Shown here piece by piece: positions 1 to 10,256 of a stretch of 64,000 nt of DNA; within the stretch, counting starts at the first letter, position 1; each line of letters starts with the position of its first letter. Under the pieces are notes generated by a model, which worked only from the letters and a program-made list of their open reading frames with translations, was not told the origin of the DNA and did no database searches. The stretch is from contig CAWCWP010000001.1 of the NCBI GenBank assembly GCA_963799315.1, forward strand, positions 992,001 through 1,056,000. Reading direction: 5' to 3'. Made by a program: the position numbers and the translations under genes. Source of the stretch: Parerythrobacter_A sp963799315 (lineage in GTDB: Bacteria; Pseudomonadota; Alphaproteobacteria; Sphingomonadales; Sphingomonadaceae).

Positions 1-193
1 GGTCGTAGCACAGGTCGGACGTTTCCTTCGCATCCACACCCTCATCGGGCCGCGCCTGCTCGCCTGCTGCGGGAACGTGGATATGCGAGAAATCGGCAGT
101 ATCGCCCGGACGGTATTTCGGCTCCGGAACATGCAGCGAAAGCGGCGGGCGATTGTCCCCGGCAGCCCGTCCGTTTGACGATGAGTCCGACAT
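1..193 (-). CDS. bkdA1: Branched-chain 2-oxoacid dehydrogenase E1 alpha subunit, N-terminal part
   Basis: Only the first 64 codons are in the window; the gene runs off the left edge. The protein begins MSDSSSNGRAAGDN and then carries the segment LSLHVPEPKYRPGDTADFSH, which I recognise as the N-terminal region of sphingomonad 2-oxoisovalerate dehydrogenase E1 alpha. This thiamine-diphosphate subunit decarboxylates the 2-oxo acids of valine, leucine and isoleucine. The start is supported by AGGAG about 5 bases upstream of the ATG. The thiamine-binding motif lies outside the window, so the name rests on the N-terminal segment alone. Valine and isoleucine breakdown yields propionyl-CoA, the substrate of the operon at 44-54 kb. 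Confidence 0.72.
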   Translation of the reverse strand, partial: MSDSSSNGRAAGDNRPPLSLHVPEPKYRPGDTADFSHIHVPAAGEQARPDEGVDAKETSDLCYD

Positions 194-292
194 GCGCTCT
201 CCTGCAGGGCCAAATTGCCATTGCGGATGTAAAGTTTCCGCGATGTGTTTTTTTATTTCAACGACCCGTTCGAGGGTCAAGCCGCGTGCCGG

Positions 293-1229
293 TCAGACCG
301 CAACCGGTGCCGCGATGGGTCGATGCGGTGTATATCCCTCAACCGTGAAATCGTCGAATTCGTAGTCGAATATCGACGGCGGCGTGCGCGCTATCGAAAG
401 GGTGGGATTGCCCTGCGGTGTGCGTGAAAGCTGCTCCTCCACCAGATCGGCGTGATTGAGGTAAAGGTGGGTGTCGCCGCCCATCCATACCAGTTCTCCG
501 GCCTCAAGCCCTGTCTGCTGCGCCATCATGCGCGTCAGAAGCGCGGCGGACCACAGATTGAAAGGCAGGCCCAGCGCCACATCGCAGCTGCGCTGGTAAA
601 GCGCGCAATTCAGCCGACCATCGGCGACGTTGAACTGATACGTCTTGTGACACGGCGGCAGGGCCATCTCGTCCAGCTGCGCCACGTTCCAGCCTTCAAT
701 GATGTGACGACGGCTGGCCGGACTGTTCTTTATCGAATCAACAGCTTGCGAGACTTGGTTGATACCGTTTCCAGCTTTGAACGTGCCCTCGCCCGTTGCC
801 ACATATGTCGGCCAGTCGACCCATTGCTTGCCATAGACCGGCCCCAGCTCGCCCCATTTTGCGGCGAATGTGGGGTCGTCGGCAATGCGCGCGACAAAGG
901 CGTCGAGCGCAAGATCCTCGCCGGTTTCCTTGATGTAATGCGCATGCGGCCACTCGTTCCAGATCTTTACGCCCTGCAATACCAGCGGGCGGATATTCGT
1001 GCTGCCGGTCAGGAACCACAGCAGTTCGCGTGTGGCGGTTTTCCAGTACACGCGCTTGGTCGTGATCAGCGGCATCGCGCCGTCTGCCAGGTCGAACCGC
1101 AGCATGGTGCCGAACAGCGAACGCGTGCCGATACCGGTGCGGTCCGCCTGCTCTACCCCCTCGGTCCCAGACGCGCGCCATCAGATCGAGATATTGCTGT
1201 TCGAAATGGGGGGTCTTTTCGCCGGTCAT
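293..1229 (-). CDS. thyA: Thymidylate synthase (one frame change as read)
   Basis: Thymidylate synthase methylates dUMP to dTMP with 5,10-methylenetetrahydrofolate in the cytoplasm. The start is MTGEKTPHFEQQYLDLMARV, and after a frame change near 1157 the reading continues through RTGIGTRSLFG, TTKRVYWKTATRELLWFL, the active-site segment LPPCHKTYQF (catalytic Cys) and QRSCDVALGLPFNL, ending FTVEGYTPHRPIAAPVAV. That is about 311 residues, normal for the longer bacterial ThyA. Removing one G from a run of five restores a continuous frame (DRGVEQADRTG), so I read this as a homopolymer error and not a dead gene. Confidence 0.93.
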
Positions 1230-1332
1230 TGCACCGCCCTACCCCCGTCACACCCGGCTTGCCACCCCACGGATGGCGACCTATACGCGCCCACCTACCG
1301 CGTCGTCAGGCTTCTGTGTCGGCGCAGCGTGT

Positions 1333-1409
1333 CGGGAAGTAGCTCAGCCTGGTAGAGCACCGTCTTCGGGAGGCGGGGGCCGGAGGTTCGAATCCTCTCT
1401 TCCCGACCA
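1333..1409 (+). tRNA. tRNA-Pro (anticodon CGG)
   Basis: A full 77-base cloverleaf with encoded CCA. The acceptor arms CGGGAAG and CTTCCCG pair perfectly, the D arm is GCTC/GAGC, the anticodon stem CCGTC/GGCGG closes the loop TTCGGGA with CGG at positions 34-36, and the T arm is GGAGG-TTCGAAT-CCTCT. It reads CCG proline codons, which are common in this GC-rich genome. Confidence 0.97.
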
Positions 1410-1424
1410 CTATGCTTTTCTGCG

Positions 1425-1897
1425 TCAGCTGCCTTGCGTCAGCGCCAGTCCGGCCAGCACCAGCGTCAGTCCGCCCAGCCCCAGCGAAAGATGCCAGCGC
1501 AAGCGCATCCAGCGCGGCTGTCGCATGTGCCGATATCGCGATCCACCAGCGGCGAAACTCCGAGAGCAGACCCAGCCACAGAACAGTGACGGTCCGGGCC
1601 AGCGCGCGCCGAACAGCCACGGGCATGAAAAGCGCCAGCGCGACAAGGCTCGGCAGGACAGCCGCGCCATAGATCCAGCGCGGCGCCTCCGGCATGGACA
1701 GCGCCTGCCCCCACCAGACACCGCCCAGAAAGCTGAAGATCAGCGCCGCATAGGCAAAGCCTGCCGCCAGCGCGACCCAGCCCCATTGCCCGCCATTCAG
1801 CACGAGAACGACTGCCAGCACTTGCGGCAACAGCCCGGCATATCCGAGCAGCAGTGCGTGCGCGGAACGCCGCCCGTGCGGGGGGTTGGTTGGTCAT
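1425..1897 (-). CDS. DUF3429-like inner-membrane protein, frame broken
   Basis: A small hydrophobic protein resembling the DUF3429 family, function unknown. It starts MTNQPP and needs one base fewer in a run of six C to continue as HALLLGYAGLLPQVLAVVL, followed by ALIFSFLGGVWWGQAL and RWIYGAAVLPSLVALALFMP, then RWHLSLGLGGLTLVLAGL and the stop. Four hydrophobic stretches suggest a polytopic membrane protein of about 155 residues. At least one and probably three frame changes are needed (near 1883, 1555 and 1530), more than in most neighbours, so true decay is possible. Its ATG overlaps, head to head, a possible ATG of the divergent kinase gene. Confidence 0.6.
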
Positions 1898-3302
1898 GCT
1901 CTTGCCTGTGTCTCATTGTCGCAGCCCGTGCCAGCCGTGCCAGCCCGATAGCAAGCCCGTCGCCGCCCATCGTGCAAGCCCGCGATCGCGGTTCCCAGCG
2001 GCAGGCTGTCACGCCTTGCCGGTTTCGGTCGTCTGGCCGGCGGCGTCGCCGGGTCCGTCCTTGGCGAAGGCGCAAAACGTGTCGCAGCGGGCGAGAAGCC
2101 AAGCCTCAACGATCTTGCTGCTGACCCCGGCCAATGCCAAGCGACTGGCCGACAGGCTGGCGCATTTGCGCGGTGCGGCGATGAAGCTGGGCCAGATGAT
2201 CAGCATGGATGCCGGCGACGTGCTGCCGCCCGAACTGTCCGACATCCTCGCTTCGCTGCGCGACCGTGCCAATTTCATGCCGCCAAAGCAGCTCGATACG
2301 GTGCTGGTGAAAGAATGGGGCAAGGACTGGCGCAAGAACTTTCGCCGGTTCGAGCCGCGTCCCATCGCCGCCGCCAGCATCGGGCAGGTGCATCGCGCGC
2401 TGACCCGCGACGGCCGGACGCTGGCGATCAAGGTGCAATATCCCGGCGTCGCGCAAAGCATCGACAGCGACGTGGACAATGTCGCCACCCTGCTGCGCGT
2501 CTCCGGCATGATGCCGAAGGAACTGGACATCGCGCCCCTGCTGGCTGCGGCCAAGGAACAGTTGCACGAGGAAGCCGACTATCGCCGCGAGGGCGAACAG
2601 ATGATGCTGTATCGCGCGCGGCTGGCCGACGATCCGGGCTTTGTCGTGCCGGAGCTGTATGCGCCGCTGACCACCGACCGGGTGCTTGCCATGACCTTCG
2701 TCGATGGCATTCCCATCGAAAGCCTTTCCGACGAACCGCAGGAATTGCGCGATGCGGTTTTCGCGCGAATGATGCGGCTGGTCGGGCGCGAGCTGTTCGA
2801 ATTTGGCGTCATGCAGACCGACCCGAATTTCGCCAATTTCCGGTATCAGCGCGCCACCGACAACGAAGACGACGGCAAGGTCGTGCTGCTGGATTTCGGC
2901 GCGACCCGCGCCATCGCGCCAGACATTTCGATGGCTTACCGAAAGCTGATCGAGGCAGGTCTGGCGAAGGATCGCGGGCGGGTACGCGCCGAGGCCGTGG
3001 CGGCAGGTTTCGTCAATCCCGTCGCCATCGAAAAACACCGCGAGAGCATCGACCGGATGATCGACGTGATCGTTACCGAGATGACCAAGGACGAGCCTTT
3101 CGATTTCGGCGACCGGGCCTTCGTGCCATTGCTGCGCGATGAAGGCATGGTAATCGCGCAGGACCGCGAGAGCTGGCATATTCCGCCCGCCGAAACGCTG
3201 TTCGTGCAGCGCAAGATCAGCGGGACCGCGTTGCTCGGTGCGCGATTGAAAGCGCAGGTGAATGTCCGGCGAATCGTGGAGGATGTGCTGGGCCCTGCCT
3301 AG
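1896..3302 (+). CDS. AarF/ABC1 (UbiB-type) atypical kinase
   Basis: A member of the ABC1/UbiB kinase-like family, whose bacterial members support ubiquinone biosynthesis or quinone lipid handling. Visible family features are the N-terminal KxGQ-like segment in LRGAAMKLGQMISMDAGD, the Ala-rich loop RPIAAASIGQVHRA that replaces the kinase P-loop, the ion-pair lysine in LAIKVQYPG, DPNFANF and the metal-binding VVLLDFGATR. About 440-470 residues. The start is uncertain: no in-frame ATG precedes the conserved N-terminal stretch VPSGRLSRLAGFGRLAGGVA without a frame change near 1985, and a second change (one extra T) near 2112 leads into LLLTPANAKRL. I use the ATG at 1896 with low confidence; the domain itself is clear. 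Confidence 0.82.
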   Translation: MLLPVSHCRSPCQPCQPDSKPVAAHRASPRSRFPAAGCHALPVSVVWPAASPGPSLAKAQNVSQRARSQASTILLLTPANAKRLADRLAHLRGAAMKLGQMISMDAGDVLPPELSDILASLRDRANFMPPKQLDTVLVKEWGKDWRKNFRRFEPRPIAAASIGQVHRALTRDGRTLAIKVQYPGVAQSIDSDVDNVATLLRVSGMMPKELDIAPLLAAAKEQLHEEADYRREGEQMMLYRARLADDPGFVVPELYAPLTTDRVLAMTFVDGIPIESLSDEPQELRDAVFARMMRLVGRELFEFGVMQTDPNFANFRYQRATDNEDDGKVVLLDFGATRAIAPDISMAYRKLIEAGLAKDRGRVRAEAVAAGFVNPVAIEKHRESIDRMIDVIVTEMTKDEPFDFGDRAFVPLLRDEGMVIAQDRESWHIPPAETLFVQRKISGTALLGARLKAQVNVRRIVEDVLGPA

Positions 3303-3319
3303 CCCCGCGCAGCGATTGC

Positions 3320-5386
3320 CTAGCCGCCACGCAGCAGCTGAACGCCCCAGTCGCGCTCGAACAGGTAAAGCAGGATGCGCGCCGCCTCGCCGCGCGTACC
3401 GGTCAGGCCGCCATCGCGTTCCACCAGCAGGCGGGCATCGGCATCGGCGATATGCGCCATCCGCGTTATCTGCTCCAGCGTGGCGATGCGGAACGGCGTA
3501 TCGCCCGACTGCCGCGTGCCCAGCAGTTCGCCCCCGCCGCGCAGTTTCAGGTCCTCCTCCGCCAGCCGGAACCCGTCCTGCGTTTCGCGCATCAGCGCCA
3601 GCCTTTCGCGCCCGGTCTCCGACATCGCTTCGCCGCGCAGCAGCAGGCACACCGATTTCTCGCTGCCCCGCCCGACCCGGCCGCGCAGCTGGTGCAGCTG
3701 TGCCAGCCCGAACCGTTCCGCCTGTTCGATCACCATCAGCGTGGCGGCAGGCACGTCTACGCCGACTTCTATCACGGTTGTCGCCACCAGCAGCTTCGCC
3801 TTGCCGTCGGCAAACTGCGCCATCGCGGCGTCCTTGATCTCGGGGCGTAACTGGCCGTGGACCAGCACGATGTCGTCCGGATCGAACACCTCGCGCAAGG
3901 CGGCGTAGCGGGCCTCGGCGGCGGCGATATCCGCCGTTTCGCTGTCATGGACCATCGGGCAGACCCAATAGGCCTGCTGCCCGCCTGCGATGTGGCGCGC
4001 GACGCCCGCCACCACGTCCTGCATCCGTTCGCCCGACACCACCCGCGTATCGATCGCCTGTCGGCCCGGTGGCAGTTCGTCCAGCTTGCTGACATCCATC
4101 TCGCCATGCTGCGCCAGCGTCAGCGTGCGCGGGATCGGCGTGGCGGTCATCGCCAGCGTATGCGGCGTCGCACGCCCCTTGGCGGACAATTGCAGCCGCT
4201 GGGCCACGCCGAAGCGGTGCTGTTCGTCGATCACCACCAGTGCGAGATCGCGATAGCCGACGGTGTCCTGGAATATCGCATGGGTGCCGACGACAATATC
4301 GATACTGCCGTCGAGCAGGCCCATCAGGATGCTCTCGCGCGCGCTGCCCCTTGTCGCGCCCGGTCAGCAGCGCGACCTCCGCGCCGGTGGGCCGCGCCAT
4401 GCTGCGCAAGGTCTCGAAATGCTGGCGCGCGAGGATTTCGGTCGGCGCAAGCAGGGCGCTCTGCTTGCCCGCCTCCATCGCCACCAGCATGGCGTTCAGC
4501 GCCACCACCGTCTTGCCCGATCCGACATCGCCCTGAAGCAGGCGCAGCATCGGCGCCTCCTGCTGCAAATCCGCCGCGATTTCCGCGATAGAGCGCTCCT
4601 GTGCGCCGGTCAGTTCGAAAGGCAGCTCCAGCTTGGCGCGCAGCGACCCGTCGCCCTTCAGCGGTTGCCCCCGGCGTCGGCGATTGTCCGCCCGCACCAG
4701 CATCAGCGCCAGCGCGTTGGCGAGCAGTTCGTCGTAAGCAATCCGGTCGCGCGCCGCAGCATCCGGTCCGCGATGGGCGCGCGGCATGGCCTCGTTCCAT
4801 GCGGGCCAGTCCATCTGCGCAAGCTGGCGTGGGTTCGATCCATTCGGGCAGAGCGGGCAGCTTCGCCAGCGATTGCGCGACCAGGCTGGCGAGTTTGGGC
4901 TGCGTCAGCCCGGTGGCGAGCGCGTAAACCGGCTCGCACAACCGTGCCAGTGTATCGTCGTTATCCTCGACAGACATGATCGGGGTGCACGATTTGCAGC
5001 ATGTCGCCATAGCGGTCGAGCCGCCCTGCGACCCACCGCCGCTCGCCCACCGGCAGCAGCTTTTTGCCGCTATAGGCCGCGCGCCCGAAATAGGTGACGG
5101 CGCAGATATTGCCCACTGCGTCCTGCGCCAAAATCTTGTAGGGTCCGCGCCCGCTGCGCGGTGCGCGGTGCTCGGTTGCGGTCAGCGCGACGACGACTTG
5201 CTCGCCCTCCGCTCCCTCGTCCAGATTGCCGATGGCGCGACGGTTCACGAAGCGTTCGGGCAGGTGATACGCCACGTCGCGCACTCTCGCCAGCCGCAGC
5301 CGTGCCAGCGGCTTGCCCAGCTTCGGCCCCACGCCGTCCAGCGTGTCGATCTCGGCAAACAGGGGGTTGAGGATATCGGGGCGCAT
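3320..5386 (-). CDS. recG: ATP-dependent DNA helicase RecG (three frame changes)
   Basis: RecG remodels stalled replication forks and branch-migrates Holliday junctions. In order I see the wedge/OB domain (LDGVGPKLGKPLARL, YHLPERFVNRR, VGERRWVAGRLDRYGD), helicase motif I GDVGSGKT, Ia ALLAPTEILARQHF, the DEQH box in VVIDEQHRFGVAQR, motif III MTATPIPRTL, and the C-terminal TTVIEVGVDVP and HQLRGRVGRG. The frame moves by one extra base near 4975, 4822 and 4345; joined, it gives about 687 residues, normal for RecG. An ATG 33 bases upstream (5419) is also possible, but MRPDILNPLFAEI looks like the family start. Divergent from sdhE. Confidence 0.93.
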
Positions 5387-5474
5387 TGTGAGGCGTTTAT
5401 GCAAAGCGGCGTCCGTCATGTCGAGCGCGGTTGTGACGGTTGCCCGCCGCGCGCAGGCAATCTAGGCGGTTTGC

Positions 5475-5765
5475 ATGACATCATCTTCCGACAACAGCCA
5501 AGACTTAGGCGCGAGAAAGCGCCGCGCCGCATTCCGCAGCTGGCATCGCGGCACGCGGGAGGCGGACTATATGATCGGCGGCTATTTCGACCGGTATGGC
5601 GCAGACTGGGACGACACCGCGCTCGCGTGGTTCGAGGCGCTGCTGGATCATGACGATGTCGATATCATGGCCTGGGCGTTGAAGACGCAGCCGGTGCCCG
5701 ACCGCTTTGCCGGTGCGCAGATGGAAACGATGCAGCGGCTCGATTACGTCGATATTCCGGGCTGA
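5475..5765 (+). CDS. sdhE: Succinate dehydrogenase assembly factor SdhE
   Basis: A 96-residue protein of the SdhE/Sdh5 family, which promotes covalent attachment of FAD to the succinate dehydrogenase flavoprotein. The diagnostic segment is RGTREADYMIGGY, matching the conserved RGxxE motif, followed by the small helical core (WFEALLDHDDVDIMAW) and the usual short C-terminus. The gene is divergent from recG and 62 bases upstream of mfd in the same direction, so it may share a transcript with mfd. No sdh structural genes are in the window. Confidence 0.85.
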   Translation: MTSSSDNSQDLGARKRRAAFRSWHRGTREADYMIGGYFDRYGADWDDTALAWFEALLDHDDVDIMAWALKTQPVPDRFAGAQMETMQRLDYVDIPG

Positions 5766-5827
5766 CACGCCGACCGCTGCACAAATGTGTGCGGAACCCC
5801 CTTGCCCCTCGTTCGCTAGACCCCACG

Positions 5828-8800
5828 ATGCCCGACCTGAACCGTATTCTCGACGCTGCCGAACCCCTGACACTCGCCTCCGTCGCGCGCGGGGCGCAGC
5901 CGCTGGTGCTTGCCGATATTGCCCGCGCGGCGAAGGGGCGCGCCGTCTTTATCGCGCCGGACGACGCCGCGATGCGCGCGGTGTCCGAAGCGGCGACGTT
6001 CTTCGCGCCCGAACTGGAAGTGATCGAATTTCCGGCGTGGGACTGCCTGCCCTACGATCGCGCCAGCCCAGCCCTGTCGGTCAGCGCGCGGCGGCTGTCG
6101 GCGCTATATCGCTTGCAGGCAAAGGCCAGCGGCCCGCAGTTGTTCGTCACGACGGTCAACGCCGTGCTCCAGCGCGTGCTCACTCCGTTCCGCATTCGCG
6201 AGAGCGTGCGCGCGTTTCGAGCCCGGCCTTGAAATCGGGCGCGAGAGCCTGTCCGCGCTGTTGCAGCGGCAAGGCTACAGCCGCAGCGACACCGTGGTGG
6301 ACAAGGGCGAATATGCGGTGCGCGGCTCCATCGTCGATATCTTCCCGTCTGGCCTCGACCACGGCCTGCGGCTCGATTTCTTCGGCGACGAGCTGGAATC
6401 GCTGCGCAGCTTCGATCCGCAAACGCAGATCAGCACCGGCACCGTGGACGAGCACCTGCTGTTGCCCGCGAGCGAAGCGCTGCTGGACGAGGACAGCATC
6501 ACCCGTTTCCGCACCCGCTACCGCGAAGCATTCGGTGCGGCGGCCACGCAGGATCCGCTTTACGAGGCTGTCAGCGAAGGCCGCCGCCTTGCCGGGATGG
6601 AGCATTGGCTGCCGCTTGTTCGAGGAGCGGATGGTCACGCTGTTCGACTATCTCGAACCGGCCGACCTGCTGCTGATTGATGCAGGCGGTTTGCAGGTGG
6701 CCGCCGACCGTGTGTCCGATATCGACGATTTCTCCGAGCAACGCGGGAATGCCGCCGGACAGGCCAAGGGCAGCTATCGCCCGCTGGAACGCGATGCGCT
6801 GTATCTGGCGCAGGCCGAGTTCGACAGCGCGCTGGCCGATGCGCCCGCCCACCGGATGAAACCGTTCGCCGAACCGCCCGGCAAAACCGTGCTCGATTTC
6901 GGTTTCACGTCCGCCCGCGATTTCGCACCGGAACGCGCGCGGGGCGACAATGTGTATGAAGCCGCCGCCAGTCACTTCGCCGATGTCGCGAAAAGCGGGC
7001 GCAAGGCGATTTTCGCCGCATATTCCGAAGGCAGCCGCACGCGCATCGCATCCATCCTCGGCGAAGCGGGCAGCCCAGCTTGCCGTGGCGCGAAAGCTGG
7101 CAGGAGGCGCTTGGGCTGGCGGCAAAGGGCAAGCCCGCCACGCTGGTGCTGCCGGTGGAAAGCGGGTTCGCCAACGCGGAACTGGAACTGCTGACCGAGC
7201 AGGACGTGCTGGGCGACCGGCTGGTCCGGCGGCGCAAGAAGAAGAAAAACGCCGACGCCTTCCTTGCCGAGCTGCAGGCGCTGGCGCGGGGCGATCTGGT
7301 CGTCCATGTCGAACACGGCATCGGCAAATATCTCGGCCTCGATCCGGTCACCGTCGGCAAGAGCGCGCATGATTGCGTGATGCTGGAATACCGGGGCGGC
7401 GACAAGCTGTTCATCCCGGTCGAGAATATCGACGTGCTGAGCCGCTATGGCAGCAGCGAAGACGCCGTCATGCTCGACCGGCTGGGCGGCGAGGCATGGC
7501 AACGCCGCCGTGCCAAGCTGAAAGAGCGCATCCTCGCCATCGCTGGCGAGCTGATGCAGGTCGCCGCCGAACGCGCGCTGCGCAAGGCACCGGTCTTTGC
7601 GGCGGAAAAGGCAGGCTACAACCAGTTCGTCGACCGCTTCCCGTGGGAGGAAACCGACGATCAGGACCGCGCGATTTCCGACGTGCTGCGCGATCTGGAA
7701 AGCGGCAGGCCGATGGACCGGCTGGTCTGCGGCGATGTCGGTTTCGGCAAGACCGAGGTGGCCCTGCGCGCGGCATTCGTCGCCGCGATGCACGGCCAGC
7801 AGGTCGCGATGATCGCGCCGACGACCCTGCTCGCCCGCCAGCATTTCCAGAACTTTTCCGAACGCTTCGCCGGTTTCCCGCTCAAGGTCGGTCGGCTCAG
7901 CCGCCTCGTTCCCGCCAAGGAAATCACGGCGACGCGCGAAGGTATGTCCAGCGGCGATATCGATGTGGTGATCGGCACCCACGCCATCCTGTCGAAGCAT
8001 ACGAAGTTCAAGGATCTGGGGCTGGTCATCGTGGACGAGGAACAGCGGTTCGGTGTCACCCACAAGGAAAAGCTGAAGCAGCTGCGCGCCAATGTCCACA
8101 TGCTGACGCTGACGGCGACGCCCATCCCGCGCACGCTGCAGATGGCGATGACCGGCCTGCGCGAACTCAGCACGATCCAGACGCCGCCGGTGGACCGGCT
8201 GGCCGTGCGAACCTACGTGTCCGAATGGGACGATATGGTGATGCGCGAGGCGCTGATGCGCGAACATCATCGCGGCGGGCAAAGCTTCATCGTAGTGCCG
8301 CGCATTTCCGATATGGAAGCGATTTCGGACTGGCTGCACGAACACGTGCCCGAAGTGAAGGTGGTGTCCGCACACGGGCAGATGGGCGCGAACGAGATCG
8401 AAGAACGCATGAGCGCGTTTTACGAGAACAAATACGACGTGCTGCTGTCCACCACGATCATCGAATCCGGGCTGGACCTGCCCAGCGCCAACACCATCAT
8501 CATCCACCGCGCGGACATTTTCGGCCTCGCACAGCTCTACCAGCTGCGAGGTCGCGTCGGGCGCGCCAAGCTGCGTGCCTATGCCTATCTGACGTATGAA
8601 AAGAACACGCAGCTCAGCGAAGTGGCGGAGAAGCGCCTGAAAGTGCTGGGCGACCTCGATACGCTTGGGGCCGGGTTCCAGCTCGCCAGCCACGATCTCG
8701 ATATCCGCGGCGCGGGTAACCTGCTGGGCGACGAGCAATCGGGCCATATCCGCGAGGTCGGGTTCGAGCTGTACCAGTCCATGCTGGAGGACGCGATACT

Positions 8801-9314
8801 GGCGGCGAAGGCCGGTGCGGCAGGCCTGGAAGCCAAGCCGGAAAGCGTCAGTCCGCAGATCACCGTCGATGCGCCGATCATGATCCCCGAAGATTACGTG
8901 CCCGACCTCGCGGTGCGCATGGCGCTGTATCGCAGGCTGAACGATGCGGTGGACAAGGCCGAAATCGAGGCGATGGCGGCGGAGATGATCGACCGGTTCG
9001 GCCCCCTGCCCGATGCCACGGCCAACCTCGTGCGCCTGATCGAGATCAAGCATCAGGCCATCGCCGCCAACATCGCCAAGATCGACGTGGGCGCGCGCGG
9101 CACGCTGGTGGCGTTCCACAACGACGATTTCCCCGATGCGGTGGGGCTGCTCGCCTATGTCGACAGGCTCGGCGGCACGGCCAAGCTGCGACCCGACATG
9201 AAGCTGGTTATCAACCGGGTGTGGAACGACCCCAAGTCGCGCCTCAACGGCCTGTTCCAGCTCACCAAGGGGTTGAGCGGCGTCGTCCGCCGTGCTGCAA
9301 AGAAGGCGGCCTAG
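5828..9314 (+). CDS. mfd: Transcription-repair coupling factor Mfd (three frame changes)
   Basis: Mfd removes RNA polymerase stalled at lesions and recruits UvrA. The start MPDLNRILDAAEP leads into the UvrB-homology region (FPAWDCLPYDRASP, GEYAVRGSIVDIFP), then the RNA polymerase interaction domain (RGDLVVHVEHGIGKYLGL), helicase motif I GDVGFGKTEVALRAAF, DEEQ box IVDEEQRFGVTHKEKL, motif III LTATPIPRTLQMAMTGLREL, TTIIESGLDLP and YQLRGRVGRAKLRAYAYL, and the TRCF C-terminal domain from about DEQSGHIREVGFELY. Frame changes: extra base near 6214 and 6619, missing C near 7076. Joined length is about 1161 residues, typical. Its stop overlaps the convergent stop of the EAL gene by two bases. Confidence 0.95.
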
Positions 9315-10128
9315 CCGACCATCCGCGCAAATTGCGCGGCATCGACGGGCTTTGCGCCAAGGAAACCCTGCCAGCCGCTGCACCCTTCGCGCGCCACCAC
9401 CGCCCGCTGCGCTTCGGTCTCCACACCCTCGGCCATCACGTCGAGGCCCAGCGCGTCGGCCATCGCAAGGATAGCGCGAAACACCGCCAGATCCTGCGCG
9501 TCATCGGCAATCCCCTCCACCATCGAGCGGTCCAGTTTCAGCAAGTCCAGCGGCAGGGTCTTCAGGTAATTGAAATTGCAGAACCCCGTGCCGAAATCGT
9601 CGAGCGCAATGGCGATACCCTCGTCCGCCAGCACGCGCAGGCGCACGGCGGTGCGGTGCAGCGCGCTGAGTTCCGACTGCTCGGTGATTTCCAGCGTCAG
9701 CCGGTCCGCCGCAAATTCGCACTCGTCGAGATCGCGCAGGATGGCCGTCGCAAAGCCGTCATCAACCAGATCGTGCGCGGTGATATTGACCGACAGGCGC
9801 AGCGTATCGGGCCATGTGCCGCATGCCGCATGGCAGCGCGGCGGGTATGCTGCGCAAGGGCCCCGGCCAGCCCGACCCGGCGCGCCATCGCGAACAGAGC
9901 CTCGCCCCCGACCTCGCCGAACCGCGCATGTTCCCACCGTACCAGCGACTCCGCCCCGGTAATCGCATCGTCGGCGCAGGCATATTGCGGCTGGAACCGC
10001 AGGGTGAAGGCATCGGTCTCCATCGCCGCCAGCAGCGCAGCGGCAAGGTCGGGCATCCCGGCATCGCGGCGGTCATGGAGCATACGGCGGTTCGCCTCTG
10101 GCGGCCTTGTCAGAACAGTAGCGTGCAT
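9311..10128 (-). CDS. Stand-alone EAL-domain c-di-GMP phosphodiesterase
   Basis: A protein of about 272 residues that is nearly all EAL domain, with no visible sensor, GGDEF or membrane segment. Residues expected for catalysis are present: FQPQY, AESLVRWEH (ESL in place of EAL), RLSVN, LTLEITEQ, ALDDFGTGF, LLKLDRS, AEGVET and WQGFLGAKP. This suggests an active enzyme that hydrolyses cyclic di-GMP to pGpG. One base appears to be missing near 9835, between RAAMRHAA and the WPDTLRLSVN segment. It is convergent with mfd and divergent from nadK. No c-di-GMP effector gene is nearby, so the regulated process is unknown. Confidence 0.85.
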
Positions 10129-10256
10129 CGGCGCGGCTTAGCGGCGATTGCGCCTGCGCCCATGCGGCAAAGCCGAAGCGTTGCCAAATGGCACAGGGCG
10201 CAATACCGCATATGCGATAGCGCATACGGGATGCGCCCGACGCGAGGGGACATTGC

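Noticed and set aside
194..292. Small gene between the E1-alpha start and thyA
   Set aside because: Short open frames here overlap either neighbour, have no ribosome-binding site and show no conserved motif; I see only spacer.
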